Origin: Pseudolabrys sp. | GTDB taxonomy: Bacteria; Pseudomonadota; Alphaproteobacteria; Rhizobiales; Xanthobacteraceae | Assembly (NCBI GenBank): GCA_030655215.1 | Contig: JAURVZ010000018.1 | Location: forward strand, 1 to 64,000 | DNA: 64,000 bases | Direction: 5' to 3' | Shown here: one piece after another, positions 36,578-45,038 of the stretch | How the letters are laid out: every line of letters starts with the position of its first letter | How positions within the stretch are numbered: position 1 is the stretch's first letter | Position numbers and translations under genes: made by a program | Notes under the pieces: model-generated | The model's input: only the letters and a program-made list of their open reading frames with translations | The model's database searches: none | What the model was told of the DNA's origin: nothing

Positions 36578-38335
36578 TCAAAGATGCGGTACGCGAACGT
36601 CGAGCACGGCGCACCGTTTTTCTTGTCGCACCACGCGCAAGGCCTCGGTGATAGCGGCCTCTACTTCTTCGGGTCGTTCTAATCTGCGCGCCCAGGCGCC
36701 GCCGGCGGCAGCGGCGATGGCGGCATGATCCGGCGCGGGATCGAACTCGACGCCGATCTCATTGGCGCGGCTGGCATAGCCTTGCGGATGCACGGCGAGC
36801 GTCGACATCTTCGGCGAGCGCCAGCCGCCATTGTTGTAGATCACTTGCAGGAATGGCGTTTCGTATTTGCGCGCCATCCAGTGCACCGAAGACGGCACCG
36901 AGAACATGTAGGAGCCGTCGCCGCTGAGCGCGATCACAAGCTTATCGGAGCAGGCGAGCTTGGCGCCGATCGCCGCGCCGCCATGCCAGCCGAGCGACGA
37001 TCCGCCGCTGAGGAAATAGGAGCCCGGCTTTGACGGCCGCAAATGATTGATGACGGTCGGATAGTTGGTGATCGACTCCGACAGGATAATCGAGTTGTCG
37101 AGATCGATCTGCTGGCGCAAAGCGGCGGTGAAATACTCCGGCGTAATCACGCCATTTAATTTCTCCCGCTGATGCCATTGCGCGACCAGCGCGTCATGCA
37201 GCTTGCTGTAATGCGCCGTGCGCTCTTGGACCTTGGCGGCATCGACTGTCATGCCGTCAAGCGCTTCATTGATCTGCGCCAAAGCCGTGGCGCAGTCCGC
37301 CTGAAACACGCGCTGCGCCTTGAAGTACCACAGCGGAATGTCCTGCTTCAGCGGATCGACATCGATATGGAAGATGCGCGCGCCGGGCGAGGGCTTGCTC
37401 AAGGTCGGCACCCAGGGCGCATCGCTGTCGAGGATGAGGATGACGTCGGCGTCGGCCAGCACCGGCTCCTGATGCGGCTCGCTCCAACGGTTGCCCATAT
37501 AGAGCGGGTCTTCCGGCGGATAGTTCAAATTGACCGGCGATTGCTCCAGCACGCCAATGCCGAGGCGATGACAGAGCTTGATCAGCTCAGGCACAGCCGC
37601 TGCATTGCGGCCAACAGCGCTGGTCACGACCAGCGGCCGCTTCGCGCGAGCCAAGGCCTGCGCCAGCTCAACGGCGTCGTTGCCGCGCATCGGTAACGGC
37701 GCGATCGCCGGCCATTCCACCATATCGATCGCAACGGAAGAGACTTCCTCCTCCATCACCTCACGCGCGCCAACCAGATACACCGGCCCGCGCGGCTCGC
37801 TCTTCGCCAATTGCATCGCGCGGTGCGTCACCTGCTTGATGTTGCGGCCGGTGCGGAATTCGTAATCGAACTTGACGTAGTTGCGGACAATGCCGCGCTG
37901 GTCGGCAATGTCCTGAATCCACTGGATCCATTCATTGCGCGAACCTTTCAGTTCGCCTTCCTGCGTGTAAGGCGTCGCGCCGGCGAAGATCAGAACCGGC
38001 ACGCGGCCACGCAGCGCATTATGCACGGCGCCGCCGAGCGCCTGCGTGCCGCATTCGACATGGACGATGACAGCCTGCGCTTGCCCGCTCACCTGCGCGT
38101 AACCATGCGCGGCGGAGAGCGCCACCATTTCATTCGGGCAGGTCAGCATTGCCGGGAACCCGCGGCTACTCGCCTTGCCTTCGGCGACAGATTCCACAAT
38201 GGCAGGATGATCGCTGCCGAGATTGGCAAAGATATAGGAGACGCCAGCCTCCTTGAGCGCTTCGAGAAAGGCCGTGCCTGCTGTGATCACGCGCGAATCC
38301 TGACTTACTGAAGTGACAAGCCGCTGCGGCTTCAC
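36578..38335 (-). CDS. thiamine-diphosphate-dependent enzyme 2 (AHAS-like large subunit)
   Basis: A 585-aa TPP enzyme, distinct from but related to the other TPP enzyme of the operon. The PYR-domain Glu is in CPNEMVALSAAHGYAQ and the Mg-TPP motif is GDGSYMFSVPSSVHW...YNN (about residue 471). The gene starts inside the end of dctM (4-nt overlap), so transporter and enzyme are translationally coupled. It lacks a regulatory subunit, as does the other. Two similar but diverged copies flanking one aldehyde dehydrogenase suggest either a heteromeric enzyme or two substrates; this is inference. Confidence 0.85.
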   Translation of the reverse strand: MKPQRLVTSVSQDSRVITAGTAFLEALKEAGVSYIFANLGSDHPAIVESVAEGKASSRGFPAMLTCPNEMVALSAAHGYAQVSGQAQAVIVHVECGTQALGGAVHNALRGRVPVLIFAGATPYTQEGELKGSRNEWIQWIQDIADQRGIVRNYVKFDYEFRTGRNIKQVTHRAMQLAKSEPRGPVYLVGAREVMEEEVSSVAIDMVEWPAIAPLPMRGNDAVELAQALARAKRPLVVTSAVGRNAAAVPELIKLCHRLGIGVLEQSPVNLNYPPEDPLYMGNRWSEPHQEPVLADADVILILDSDAPWVPTLSKPSPGARIFHIDVDPLKQDIPLWYFKAQRVFQADCATALAQINEALDGMTVDAAKVQERTAHYSKLHDALVAQWHQREKLNGVITPEYFTAALRQQIDLDNSIILSESITNYPTVINHLRPSKPGSYFLSGGSSLGWHGGAAIGAKLACSDKLVIALSGDGSYMFSVPSSVHWMARKYETPFLQVIYNNGGWRSPKMSTLAVHPQGYASRANEIGVEFDPAPDHAAIAAAAGGAWARRLERPEEVEAAITEALRVVRQEKRCAVLDVRVPHL

Positions 38336-39630
38336 ATATGCGAGGGCAACCAGAGCGCCAGCATCGGGAAGGCGATCAGGATGGCGAGGCGAATGAGATC
38401 GGTGATGATGAAGGGCAGCACGCCATAGAAGATGGTCGATATCTTCACGTCCTCAACCACGCTCTTGATGACGAAGATGTTCATGCCGACCGGTGGATGG
38501 ATGAGGCCGAGCTCGACCGTCATGACGACGACGACGCCGAACCAGATCGGGTTGAAGCCGAGCGCCGTGATGATCGGGAAGATGATCGGGATCGTGAGGA
38601 TGATCATCGCCAGCGCGTCCATCAGGCAGCCGAGCACCAGGTACATCAGCAAGATGATGCCGAGGATGCCGTAGGCCCCTAAGCCGAGCGCGCCAAGGAA
38701 TTCGGCGAGCTTCTGCGGCGTCTGCGTGATGGTCAGGAAGTAACCGAACAGCAGCGCGCCGATCAATACCGTGAACACCGCCGCCGTGGTGCGCGTTGCT
38801 TCCAGCAGCGAGCGCAGGATATCGGCGCGCGACAGCCGCCGCCGGGCGATGCCGAGCAGGAATGCCCCGCCGGCCCCCATGCCGGCCGCTTCAGTGGCGG
38901 TGAACATGCCGCCGTAAATGCCGCCAATGACGAAGGCAAACAGCAGCACGGTGGCCCAGACGTCTTTCAGACCGTCGAGCCGCTCTGCCCAACTGCTGCG
39001 CTGGCCCGCGGGCAGGAAGCCAGGTTTCACCGCGCCGATGACGGTGATTGTACCCATATACATCAACACGGCGAGGATGCCGGGAATGATGCCGGCGACG
39101 AACAGCTTGCCGACATCCTGCTCGGTGATCAGGCCATAGACGGCGAACACGGTGGAGGGCGGGATCATGATGCCGAGCGTGCCGCCGGCGGCGATGACGC
39201 CGGTGGCGAAGCTCTGCGGATAGCCAAAGCGGCGCATTTCCGGATAGGCGACGCGCGAGAATGTCGCCGCGGTGGCGACCGACGAGCCGCAGATCGCAGC
39301 GAAGCCGCCGCACGCGGCAATCGTGGCGATGCCGAGGCCGCCGCGCAAATGGCCGAGGAAGCCATTGGCGGCGCGAAACAGTTCGCGGCTCATGCCGGAG
39401 GTCGTCGCCAGCGAGCCCATCAGCAGGAACAGCGGAATGACCGCGAAGTTGAAGTCGGTCACCGTGCGCATCGTCGTGTGGCCGACGATTTTCAGCGCCG
39501 GGCCGCTGCCGGAGAGATAAGCAAAGCCGCCGACACCGACGAGGCCCATCGCCATGCCGATCGGCACGCGCAGCAGCATCAGCGCGAACAGCACGACAAA
39601 TCCGATGACTGCGACCGCGTCGGTACTCAT
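38332..39630 (-). CDS. dctM: TRAP transporter large permease (DctM-like)
   Basis: A 432-aa integral membrane protein with about 12 helices, the ion-coupled translocation subunit of a tripartite ATP-independent periplasmic transporter. Family motifs are LLRVPIGMAMGLVGVGG near the N terminus, LFLLMGSLATTSGMSRELF, and the C-terminal VVVMTVELGLIHPPVGMN. TRAP systems use a sodium or proton gradient to import C4-dicarboxylates or aromatic and other organic acids. Four bases separate it from dctQ; the stop overlaps the first TPP enzyme gene. Confidence 0.93.
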   Translation of the reverse strand: MSTDAVAVIGFVVLFALMLLRVPIGMAMGLVGVGGFAYLSGSGPALKIVGHTTMRTVTDFNFAVIPLFLLMGSLATTSGMSRELFRAANGFLGHLRGGLGIATIAACGGFAAICGSSVATAATFSRVAYPEMRRFGYPQSFATGVIAAGGTLGIMIPPSTVFAVYGLITEQDVGKLFVAGIIPGILAVLMYMGTITVIGAVKPGFLPAGQRSSWAERLDGLKDVWATVLLFAFVIGGIYGGMFTATEAAGMGAGGAFLLGIARRRLSRADILRSLLEATRTTAAVFTVLIGALLFGYFLTITQTPQKLAEFLGALGLGAYGILGIILLMYLVLGCLMDALAMIILTIPIIFPIITALGFNPIWFGVVVVMTVELGLIHPPVGMNIFVIKSVVEDVKISTIFYGVLPFIITDLIRLAILIAFPMLALWLPSHM

Positions 39631-39633
39631 TAT

Positions 39634-40170
39634 TTACTCAACCGGCTTGATGGCGTGTTGGTTGGCGGCGATCAGTTCGGGATGGAAAATCAGCCGGTAG
39701 GTGCGCACGATGATGAGCAGCACGGCGGCGGCATCACCGATCCAGGCGACCGCGAAGAACGGCCAAACCGGCAGCCGGAGATCGAAAGTCAGGATGTTGG
39801 AGTCATAGGTGCTGCTCACCTTGTCGTAGAGCGTGTAGGTTTGCACGATGACGACAAAGAGCAAAACGAGAGTAGCAAAGATGTCGATGGCGCGCTGCCA
39901 GCGCGGCCCGACATTGGCCCAGATCAGATCGACGGTGATGTGCGTGCCGCGATAGGACGTTGCAGCTATACCCCAGAAAATGAGAATGCCGAGCAGCAGC
40001 ATGCCGAAGTCATAGGCATCCGGAATCGAATAGTTGAAGAAATAGCGCATCATCACCGTGATGAAGACGGTAGCCGCGACAATGCCGATGAACAGCGCCG
40101 CGATCCATTCGATCGTGTCGATGAAGCGGTCCATCAGGTTGGGGGATGTCGGGACGGTGTGTTCGGTCAT
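39634..40170 (-). CDS. dctQ: TRAP transporter small permease (DctQ-like)
   Basis: A 178-aa membrane protein with four predicted helices, matching the small membrane subunit of TRAP transporters. The motif SYRGTHITVDLIW after helix 2 is characteristic. Adjacent to dctM (3 bp) and preceded by an inverted-repeat element between it and dctP. Confidence 0.9.
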   Translation of the reverse strand: MTEHTVPTSPNLMDRFIDTIEWIAALFIGIVAATVFITVMMRYFFNYSIPDAYDFGMLLLGILIFWGIAATSYRGTHITVDLIWANVGPRWQRAIDIFATLVLLFVVIVQTYTLYDKVSSTYDSNILTFDLRLPVWPFFAVAWIGDAAAVLLIIVRTYRLIFHPELIAANQHAIKPVE

Positions 40171-40179
40171 CTTATATCC

Positions 40180-40260
40180 GTTCGTCCCCGCGTAGGCGGG
40201 GACCTAGGACTGCAGTAGTCAAAAGAAGCCCTGGATCCCCGCTTTCGCGGGGATGAGCGG
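40180..40260. repeat. intergenic inverted repeat, family C
   Basis: Two GC-rich hairpins, GTCCCCGC/GCGGGGAC (40184-40203, loop GTAG) and ATCCCCGC/GCGGGGAT (40235-40254, loop TTTC), in an inverted-repeat arrangement between dctP and dctQ. It might stabilise the upstream dctP transcript, giving more binding protein than permease. Only copy noticed in this window. Confidence 0.8.
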
Positions 40261-40272
40261 AAGTTGGTTTCG

Positions 40273-41307
40273 TTAGAACGCCGCCTTGAACTTGGTTAGC
40301 TCGGCCTTCAGCTCTTTCATGATGGCCTCGCCATCGCCGCCGGCTTTCTTGACGCTGTCGACCCAGGTTTTCTCTAAAGGCTGCGCGGCGGCTTTCCACT
40401 CGGCGGTTTGCGCCGGCGTGATCGTGTAGACCTCATGCGCCGCGTCGGCCTTCAGCTTGGCGACGCCGCCATGCTCGAAGTCGGCCCAGTTCGACGCCAC
40501 TTTCAGCGCCCAGTCATTGGTGCAGTGATTGTCGATGACCTTCTTCTGTGCCGCTGACATCGCCGCGTATTTGTCCTTGTTGAAGACGAAGGCGAAGGTG
40601 GTGACGTAAAGCGGCACTTCCATGTGATACTTGGTCACCTTGTCGATGCCGAACAAAGGCACCGAGCCCCACGGGAAGGTCACCGCGTCGGCGACGCCCT
40701 TCTCGAGAATGTCGCGCACTTCCGGCGCGCTCGATTGCACATTGGTGCCGCCGAGTTGCGTGACGAAGGTCGCCATCGTCGCGTGCGCCGGGCGGATCTT
40801 CATGCCCTTGACGTCTGCAGGCACCGAGATCTTCTTCGACTTGGAGTGAAACGACCCCGGATCGTGCACGAAGGCGAGGCAGAACTTGACGTCCTTCATC
40901 TCCTTGTCGGCGTATTTGCGATACCAGGCGTCGAGCGCCTGTGAGCCGGTCTTGCCGTTGGCGATCAGGAACGGCAATTCGCCGGCACCGATGATTGGAA
41001 AGCGGCCGGGCTGATAGCCGGGATTGATGTAAGTGAGGTCGGCGATGCCGTCGCGCGCCATGTCGTAATGGTCGAAGGCCTTGCCGAGCTGCTGCGCCGG
41101 GTAGACCTTGGACTTGATGGTGCCGCCGGATTCCTTTTCTACCGATGCGCCCCATTCCTCGAGCGCCTTCTGCAGAGGATGCGAAGGCGGCACCCAGTGC
41201 GACAGCTTCAACTCAAACGATTTGTCCTGGGCGAAGCTGGGGGTTGCGCCGGCGATGACGGCGGCAAGAGCGAGCGTGGAAACACAAGTCGCGAGGCGCG
41301 CTTTCAT
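40273..41307 (-). CDS. dctP: TRAP transporter periplasmic substrate-binding protein (DctP-like)
   Basis: A 344-aa binding protein with a signal peptide (residues ~1-26, ending ATPSFAQD). TRAP-family features include FELKLSHWVPPSHPLQ and the ligand-binding Arg region MKIRPAHATM (about residues 165-175), and IGAGELPFL. It is the first gene of the catabolic operon, preceded by GGGAGAG and, 86-107 bp upstream, by a palindromic operator shared with the divergent MarR gene. The probable ligand is a carboxylate, perhaps an aromatic acid given the downstream enzymes. Confidence 0.92.
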   Translation of the reverse strand: MKARLATCVSTLALAAVIAGATPSFAQDKSFELKLSHWVPPSHPLQKALEEWGASVEKESGGTIKSKVYPAQQLGKAFDHYDMARDGIADLTYINPGYQPGRFPIIGAGELPFLIANGKTGSQALDAWYRKYADKEMKDVKFCLAFVHDPGSFHSKSKKISVPADVKGMKIRPAHATMATFVTQLGGTNVQSSAPEVRDILEKGVADAVTFPWGSVPLFGIDKVTKYHMEVPLYVTTFAFVFNKDKYAAMSAAQKKVIDNHCTNDWALKVASNWADFEHGGVAKLKADAAHEVYTITPAQTAEWKAAAQPLEKTWVDSVKKAGGDGEAIMKELKAELTKFKAAF

Positions 41308-41392
41308 TGTTTCTCTCCCTGAGTTTTGTGTTGGTTGCGAACCCAACTTTTCAATATTCAGCCGCATGTTGCGGCTGTTGTAAAGGGATGTA

Positions 41393-41414
41393 TATGGTTT
41401 GATATCAAACTATA
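41393..41414. promoter_or_regulatory. palindromic operator in the dctP-marR intergenic region
   Basis: A 22-bp near-perfect palindrome with core TTTGATATCAAA (left arm TATGGTTTGAT, right arm ATCAAACTATA; one mismatch). It lies 34 bp before the marR start and 86 bp before the dctP start, as expected for an autoregulating MarR protein controlling a divergent operon. Confidence 0.65.
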
Positions 41415-41447
41415 GGCTTGACCGCTTTGGCGGCGACAGGGAGCGAA

Positions 41448-41948
41448 ATGGTGGGCGTGAAGGGCGGCAATGGCGGCAGCCGTGTGCGGCGCGGCAAGAA
41501 CGGCGAAACCAGCGTTGAATCAATCAACTTCGGCCCACTGGCGACGTGGATCGGCTTCAACTTGCGCATGGCGCAGGAGTCGGCGTTCCAGGCCTTTTCC
41601 AGATTGTCGCAGGAGATCGGCGAAAGCCCAGGCCGCTTCGCCACGCTGACCTTGATCGCGCGCAACCCGGGCATCAGCCAGACCGAACTCAGTCAGGCGG
41701 CGGGCCGCGACAAATCCAGCCTGACGCCGGTCATCGAGGATCTGGTGCGGCGCGGCCTGGTCGAACGCAAGCGGCTGAATCATGATCGCCGCGCTTATTG
41801 TTTGAACGTGACCGCTGACGGCAAGAAGACTTTGTCGACGATGATGCGTTGCGCCCGCAAGCATGAGAAGAATCTGGACAAGATTATTGGCGCGCGGGAT
41901 AGGGCGCGGTTTTTGGAGACGTTGAAGAAGCTGCAGGCGGGTTTCTGA
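41448..41948 (+). CDS. MarR family transcriptional regulator
   Basis: A 166-aa winged-helix regulator, probably a dimeric repressor released by an aromatic or CoA-ester ligand. The wHTH core is residues ~55-125, with recognition helix GRDKSSLTPVIEDLVRRGLVERKR and wing LNHDRRAYCLNVTADGK. A basic Gly-rich N-terminal tail (GGNGGSRVRRGKNGE) is untypical. Divergent from dctP across the palindrome; it converges with the thioesterase gene, with a 4-bp gap. The start at 41448 has GGGAGC upstream. Homologues of this kind in Rhodopseudomonas and Agrobacterium control hydroxycinnamate genes, but this copy could serve the TRAP operon instead. Confidence 0.9.
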   Translation: MVGVKGGNGGSRVRRGKNGETSVESINFGPLATWIGFNLRMAQESAFQAFSRLSQEIGESPGRFATLTLIARNPGISQTELSQAAGRDKSSLTPVIEDLVRRGLVERKRLNHDRRAYCLNVTADGKKTLSTMMRCARKHEKNLDKIIGARDRARFLETLKKLQAGF

Positions 41949-41952
41949 CGCG

Positions 41953-42372
41953 CTAGGCGTTGAACTTCGCCAGCACGGCTTCCGGCACCGGATGCGACTT
42001 CAGCCTGCCGTCGGCGTCGCGCACGGTCCATACGCGCTTCTCCGCACATTCTGCGCACAGCTCGCCGTTCAAGGTCAGCTTGTGCTCGATCTCGAAACTC
42101 GATCGACCGAAGCTGATCTTGCTCTCGACAATAACATCATCGCCGAAGCGGGTCGGCTTGATGAACTTCGCCTGCGTCTTCACCAGCGGCCAGCCGGTGA
42201 ACTCGAGTTTCTTGAACATCTCGAATTTGCTCATGCCGAGCACGGCTTCGAACAGCATCGCCGTTGAATGATCGAAGATGCGGAAATAGTTCGGGAAGAA
42301 GATGATGCCGGCCGGGTCGCAGTCGCCCCATTCGATGCGCACATTGCGGGTGTTGGTCAGCATGTCATTCAT
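41953..42372 (-). CDS. 4-hydroxybenzoyl-CoA thioesterase-type hot-dog thioesterase
   Basis: A 139-aa hot-dog-fold thioesterase. It carries the segment EWGDCDPAGIIFFPNYF, in which the second aspartate corresponds to the catalytic Asp17 of the Pseudomonas 4-hydroxybenzoyl-CoA thioesterase (which has the same GDCDPAGI). It would hydrolyse an aryl-CoA such as vanilloyl-CoA or 4-hydroxybenzoyl-CoA to the free acid, the logical last step of the beta-oxidative cluster upstream. The start is ambiguous between ATG at 42372 (8-nt overlap with the methyltransferase gene) and 42363. Confidence 0.85.
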   Translation of the reverse strand: MNDMLTNTRNVRIEWGDCDPAGIIFFPNYFRIFDHSTAMLFEAVLGMSKFEMFKKLEFTGWPLVKTQAKFIKPTRFGDDVIVESKISFGRSSFEIEHKLTLNGELCAECAEKRVWTVRDADGRLKSHPVPEAVLAKFNA

Positions 42373-42988
42373 CCGCTTTGGCGTTACGGCGCGCGAGCCA
42401 GATCGTGTGGCCGCCGCAATCGGGATCATCCGACTTCTGGTCTACCACACTGAAATTGTTGACGGCGAGTAATGACCGGTATTCATCCGGATCGAGGCTG
42501 GCATGATACAGCGTTTCACCATGCAACTCGCCGATGGCTTCGCCATGCGCCGGGCCGCTGGTGAACATCAGCGGCGCTGACGGCGCGGCGTGAACGCGGA
42601 ATACCGGAAACATGGCGCGTTGATCGGCATGCGTGAGATGGAAGAAACTGTCCCAGGCGATGATGCCGTCGAAGCGGCGGCCAAGCGACACCATCCGCAT
42701 GTCGCCGACCAGCCATTCGTGCTCCGGGAAGTCCCGTTGGCACAGCGAGATCATTGTCGGCGATGAATCGATGCCGCAGACATCGAAGCCTTGTTCGATC
42801 AGGTAGGCGGCGATCGGTTTGCCGAAACCGCAGCCGATATCGAGGATCGTGCCGCCCGGTTTGACCATTGCGAGAAACCGGTCGAGCCAGGCCTTCTCCA
42901 TGAAGCCGCCCGACCGGCTGCGGTCGTTCGCCCAGTCATGCGCGCGGCGTTCATACAGGCCGATGATGTTGTCGGCGTCGGACGTCAT
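42365..42988 (-). CDS. class I SAM-dependent methyltransferase
   Basis: A 207-aa Rossmann-fold methyltransferase. SAM motif I is ILDIGCGFGKPIAAYL (about residues 48-63); the Asp that would bind the ribose hydroxyls is in VCGIDSS, and a late-motif acidic segment WLVGDMRMVS follows. The substrate is unknown. Position between the SDR and thioesterase genes suggests an accessory role in the aromatic pathway, possibly acting on a phenolic substrate; this is inference only. It overlaps the thioesterase start and is spaced 3 bp from the SDR gene. Confidence 0.8.
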   Translation of the reverse strand: MTSDADNIIGLYERRAHDWANDRSRSGGFMEKAWLDRFLAMVKPGGTILDIGCGFGKPIAAYLIEQGFDVCGIDSSPTMISLCQRDFPEHEWLVGDMRMVSLGRRFDGIIAWDSFFHLTHADQRAMFPVFRVHAAPSAPLMFTSGPAHGEAIGELHGETLYHASLDPDEYRSLLAVNNFSVVDQKSDDPDCGGHTIWLARRNAKADE

Positions 42989-42991
42989 GCG

Positions 42992-43753
42992 TCAGCGCGG
43001 CGCCATGCGCAGCGCGCCATCGAGGCGGATGACCTCGCCGTTGAGGAAGCCGTTGTGGATGCAATGTAGCACCATGGCGGCATATTCACTCGGCTGGCCG
43101 AGGCGCTTCGGGAAAGGCACGGCGGCGCCAAGCGAGTCCTGCGTTTCCTGCGGCAGGCCGGTCAGCATCGGCGTCGCAAAAATTCCGGGCGCGATGGCCA
43201 GCACGCGAATGCCGAACTGTGCGAATTCACGCGCCGCCGGCAGTGTCAGCGCGGCGACGCCGCCTTTCGATGCGGCGTAAGCCGACTGGCCGATCTGGCC
43301 TTCAAAAGCAGCAATCGACGCGGTCGAGACAATGACGCCGCGCTCGCCGTCGGCGAAAGGCTCGGTGGCCTGCATGTCGGCGGCGGCCAACCGCATCATG
43401 TTGAACGTGCCGATTAGGTTGACGCGAATGACCCGCTCGAAATCCTGAAGCGGCATCGGCCCGTCGCGGCCGACAATGCGCTTGGCCGGTCCGATACCGG
43501 CGCAATTGACCAGCACCCGGGCAGGGCCGTGCGCGGCTCTTGCCTTGGCGATGGCGGCCTCGGCGCTGCCGGCGTCGCCGACGTCACAGGCAACACCGGT
43601 ACCGCCGATGTCACGGGCAACACTGGCGGCGCCGGCCTCGTTCAGATCGAACACGGCCACCTTGGCGCCGGCCGCGGCGAGCGCGCGCGCGGTTGCCGCC
43701 CCTAAGCCCGATGCACCGCCGGTGACGATGGCTGCCTGTCCCTTGATGTCCAT
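42992..43753 (-). CDS. SDR family 3-hydroxyacyl-CoA dehydrogenase-type oxidoreductase
   Basis: A 253-aa short-chain dehydrogenase of the HSD10/3-hydroxy-2-methylbutyryl-CoA dehydrogenase-like group. It has the NAD-binding TGGASGLG (residues ~11-18), an Asp (VAVFDLN) indicating NAD+ preference, the NCAG-type NAG motif, catalytic Ser (VSTASIAA) and YAASK. In context it would oxidise the 3-hydroxy-3-aryl-propionyl-CoA from feruloyl-CoA hydration to the 3-oxo ester, which the adjacent thiolase can cleave. Confidence 0.88.
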   Translation of the reverse strand: MDIKGQAAIVTGGASGLGAATARALAAAGAKVAVFDLNEAGAASVARDIGGTGVACDVGDAGSAEAAIAKARAAHGPARVLVNCAGIGPAKRIVGRDGPMPLQDFERVIRVNLIGTFNMMRLAAADMQATEPFADGERGVIVSTASIAAFEGQIGQSAYAASKGGVAALTLPAAREFAQFGIRVLAIAPGIFATPMLTGLPQETQDSLGAAVPFPKRLGQPSEYAAMVLHCIHNGFLNGEVIRLDGALRMAPR

Positions 43754-43756
43754 CGC

Positions 43757-45034
43757 CTAGATCCCTTCTTTACGCATGATCTTATCCGAAAACCGGTCCC
43801 CACTTTTCGGGATCATGTAACCTACGTTCTCAATCAGCATCGCGATGCCTTGGCCGCCGCCAATGCAGGCCGAGGAAATACCATAGCGCAAATTGGCGCG
43901 CTGCAGTTCGCGCGCCAGTGTCAGCGTCAGGCGGATGCCGGTCGCCCCTAATGGATGACCAATGGCAATGGCGCCGCCATTGACGTTCAGCTTGTCTTCG
44001 TCGAGGCCGAGTTCGCGGGCGCAGGCCATGACCTGGGCGCCGAAGGCCTCGTTGATCTCGAAGCGACCGATGTCATCGAGCTTCAGGCCGGCGGTTTCCA
44101 GCACCGCTTTGATGGCCGGCACCGGGCCGATGCCCATGATTTCCGGCGGCACGCCGACCGCCGCACTGGCCAGGATGCGTGCTAGCGGCGGCTTGCCCAA
44201 TTTGCGGGCATACTCGGCGCTGCCGACCAATATAGCCGCTGCGCCATCGACAATGGCCGACGAATTGCCGCCGGTCTGCACGCCGCCGAAGGCCGGCTTG
44301 ATCCTGGCCAATTGTTCTTCGGTCGAAACGCGGATGTGGCTGTCGGCGGAGATTTCGTCCTTGATGCGAATGCCGCGATCCTTCAGGCCGTCGACGCTGA
44401 ATTTCTCAGTCGAGACCGGCGCAATTTCACCGGCGAGGAATCCACTGTCCCTCGCCTTCACCGCACGCGCGAAGGAGCGCGCGGCAAAGGCATCCACCTC
44501 CGGCCGGGTGATCTGGTATTGCTTGGCGAGGTTCTCCGCCGTGTCGCCCATGCCGATGCCGCAGGACGGATCGAGCAGGGCCTCCCAGAGAAAATCCTTG
44601 AACTCGACCTGACCCATGCGGAAACCGCCACGGCTGGTGTAGGACGCGACCGGATTGCGGCTCATGCTTTCAGCGCCGACGCACAAGGCCAGTTCGGCGC
44701 GTTGCAGCGATACGGCGTCGGAAGCTTGTGCCAGCACTTCGATGCCGGTGCCGCAGACGCGTTGCACCATATGCGCCGGTGTCTGTTGCGAGACGCCGGA
44801 GTACAGGCCCACATGACGCGGTAACATGTAAGCGTCGAAGCTGGCCTGGGCCATGTTGCCAGCAATCACTGTACCAACATCGTCAGGAGACGCGTCGGTT
44901 TTGGCGAAGACGGCGCGGGCGGCCTTGATGCCGAGGTCGATCGGCGACACCGAGGCCAGCGCACCGTTGTAATCGGCAAACGGGGTGCGGACGCCGTCGA
45001 TCAGCCAGGCATCGCTGTAGGTTGCAGTTGTCAT
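43757..45034 (-). CDS. thiolase (acetyl-CoA C-acyltransferase)
   Basis: A 425-aa thiolase. The catalytic residues are present: nucleophile Cys94 in QRVCGTGIEVL, His in AIAIGHPLGATG and the second Cys in SSACIGGGQG. It would cleave the 3-oxo-3-(aryl)propionyl-CoA from the neighbouring SDR step to acetyl-CoA and an aroyl-CoA. No trifunctional partner is encoded, and the gene lies between the second ligase (4 bp) and SDR (3 bp) genes in one unit. General 3-ketoacyl-CoA thiolase activity is the alternative. Confidence 0.9.
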   Translation of the reverse strand: MTTATYSDAWLIDGVRTPFADYNGALASVSPIDLGIKAARAVFAKTDASPDDVGTVIAGNMAQASFDAYMLPRHVGLYSGVSQQTPAHMVQRVCGTGIEVLAQASDAVSLQRAELALCVGAESMSRNPVASYTSRGGFRMGQVEFKDFLWEALLDPSCGIGMGDTAENLAKQYQITRPEVDAFAARSFARAVKARDSGFLAGEIAPVSTEKFSVDGLKDRGIRIKDEISADSHIRVSTEEQLARIKPAFGGVQTGGNSSAIVDGAAAILVGSAEYARKLGKPPLARILASAAVGVPPEIMGIGPVPAIKAVLETAGLKLDDIGRFEINEAFGAQVMACARELGLDEDKLNVNGGAIAIGHPLGATGIRLTLTLARELQRANLRYGISSACIGGGQGIAMLIENVGYMIPKSGDRFSDKIMRKEGI

Positions 45035-45038
45035 AGTG

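Noticed and set aside
33348-38335. Acetolactate synthase for branched-chain amino acid synthesis
   Set aside because: No ilvN-type regulatory subunit or ilv genes are nearby and both TPP genes sit in a catabolic operon with a transporter, though the enzyme family is shared.
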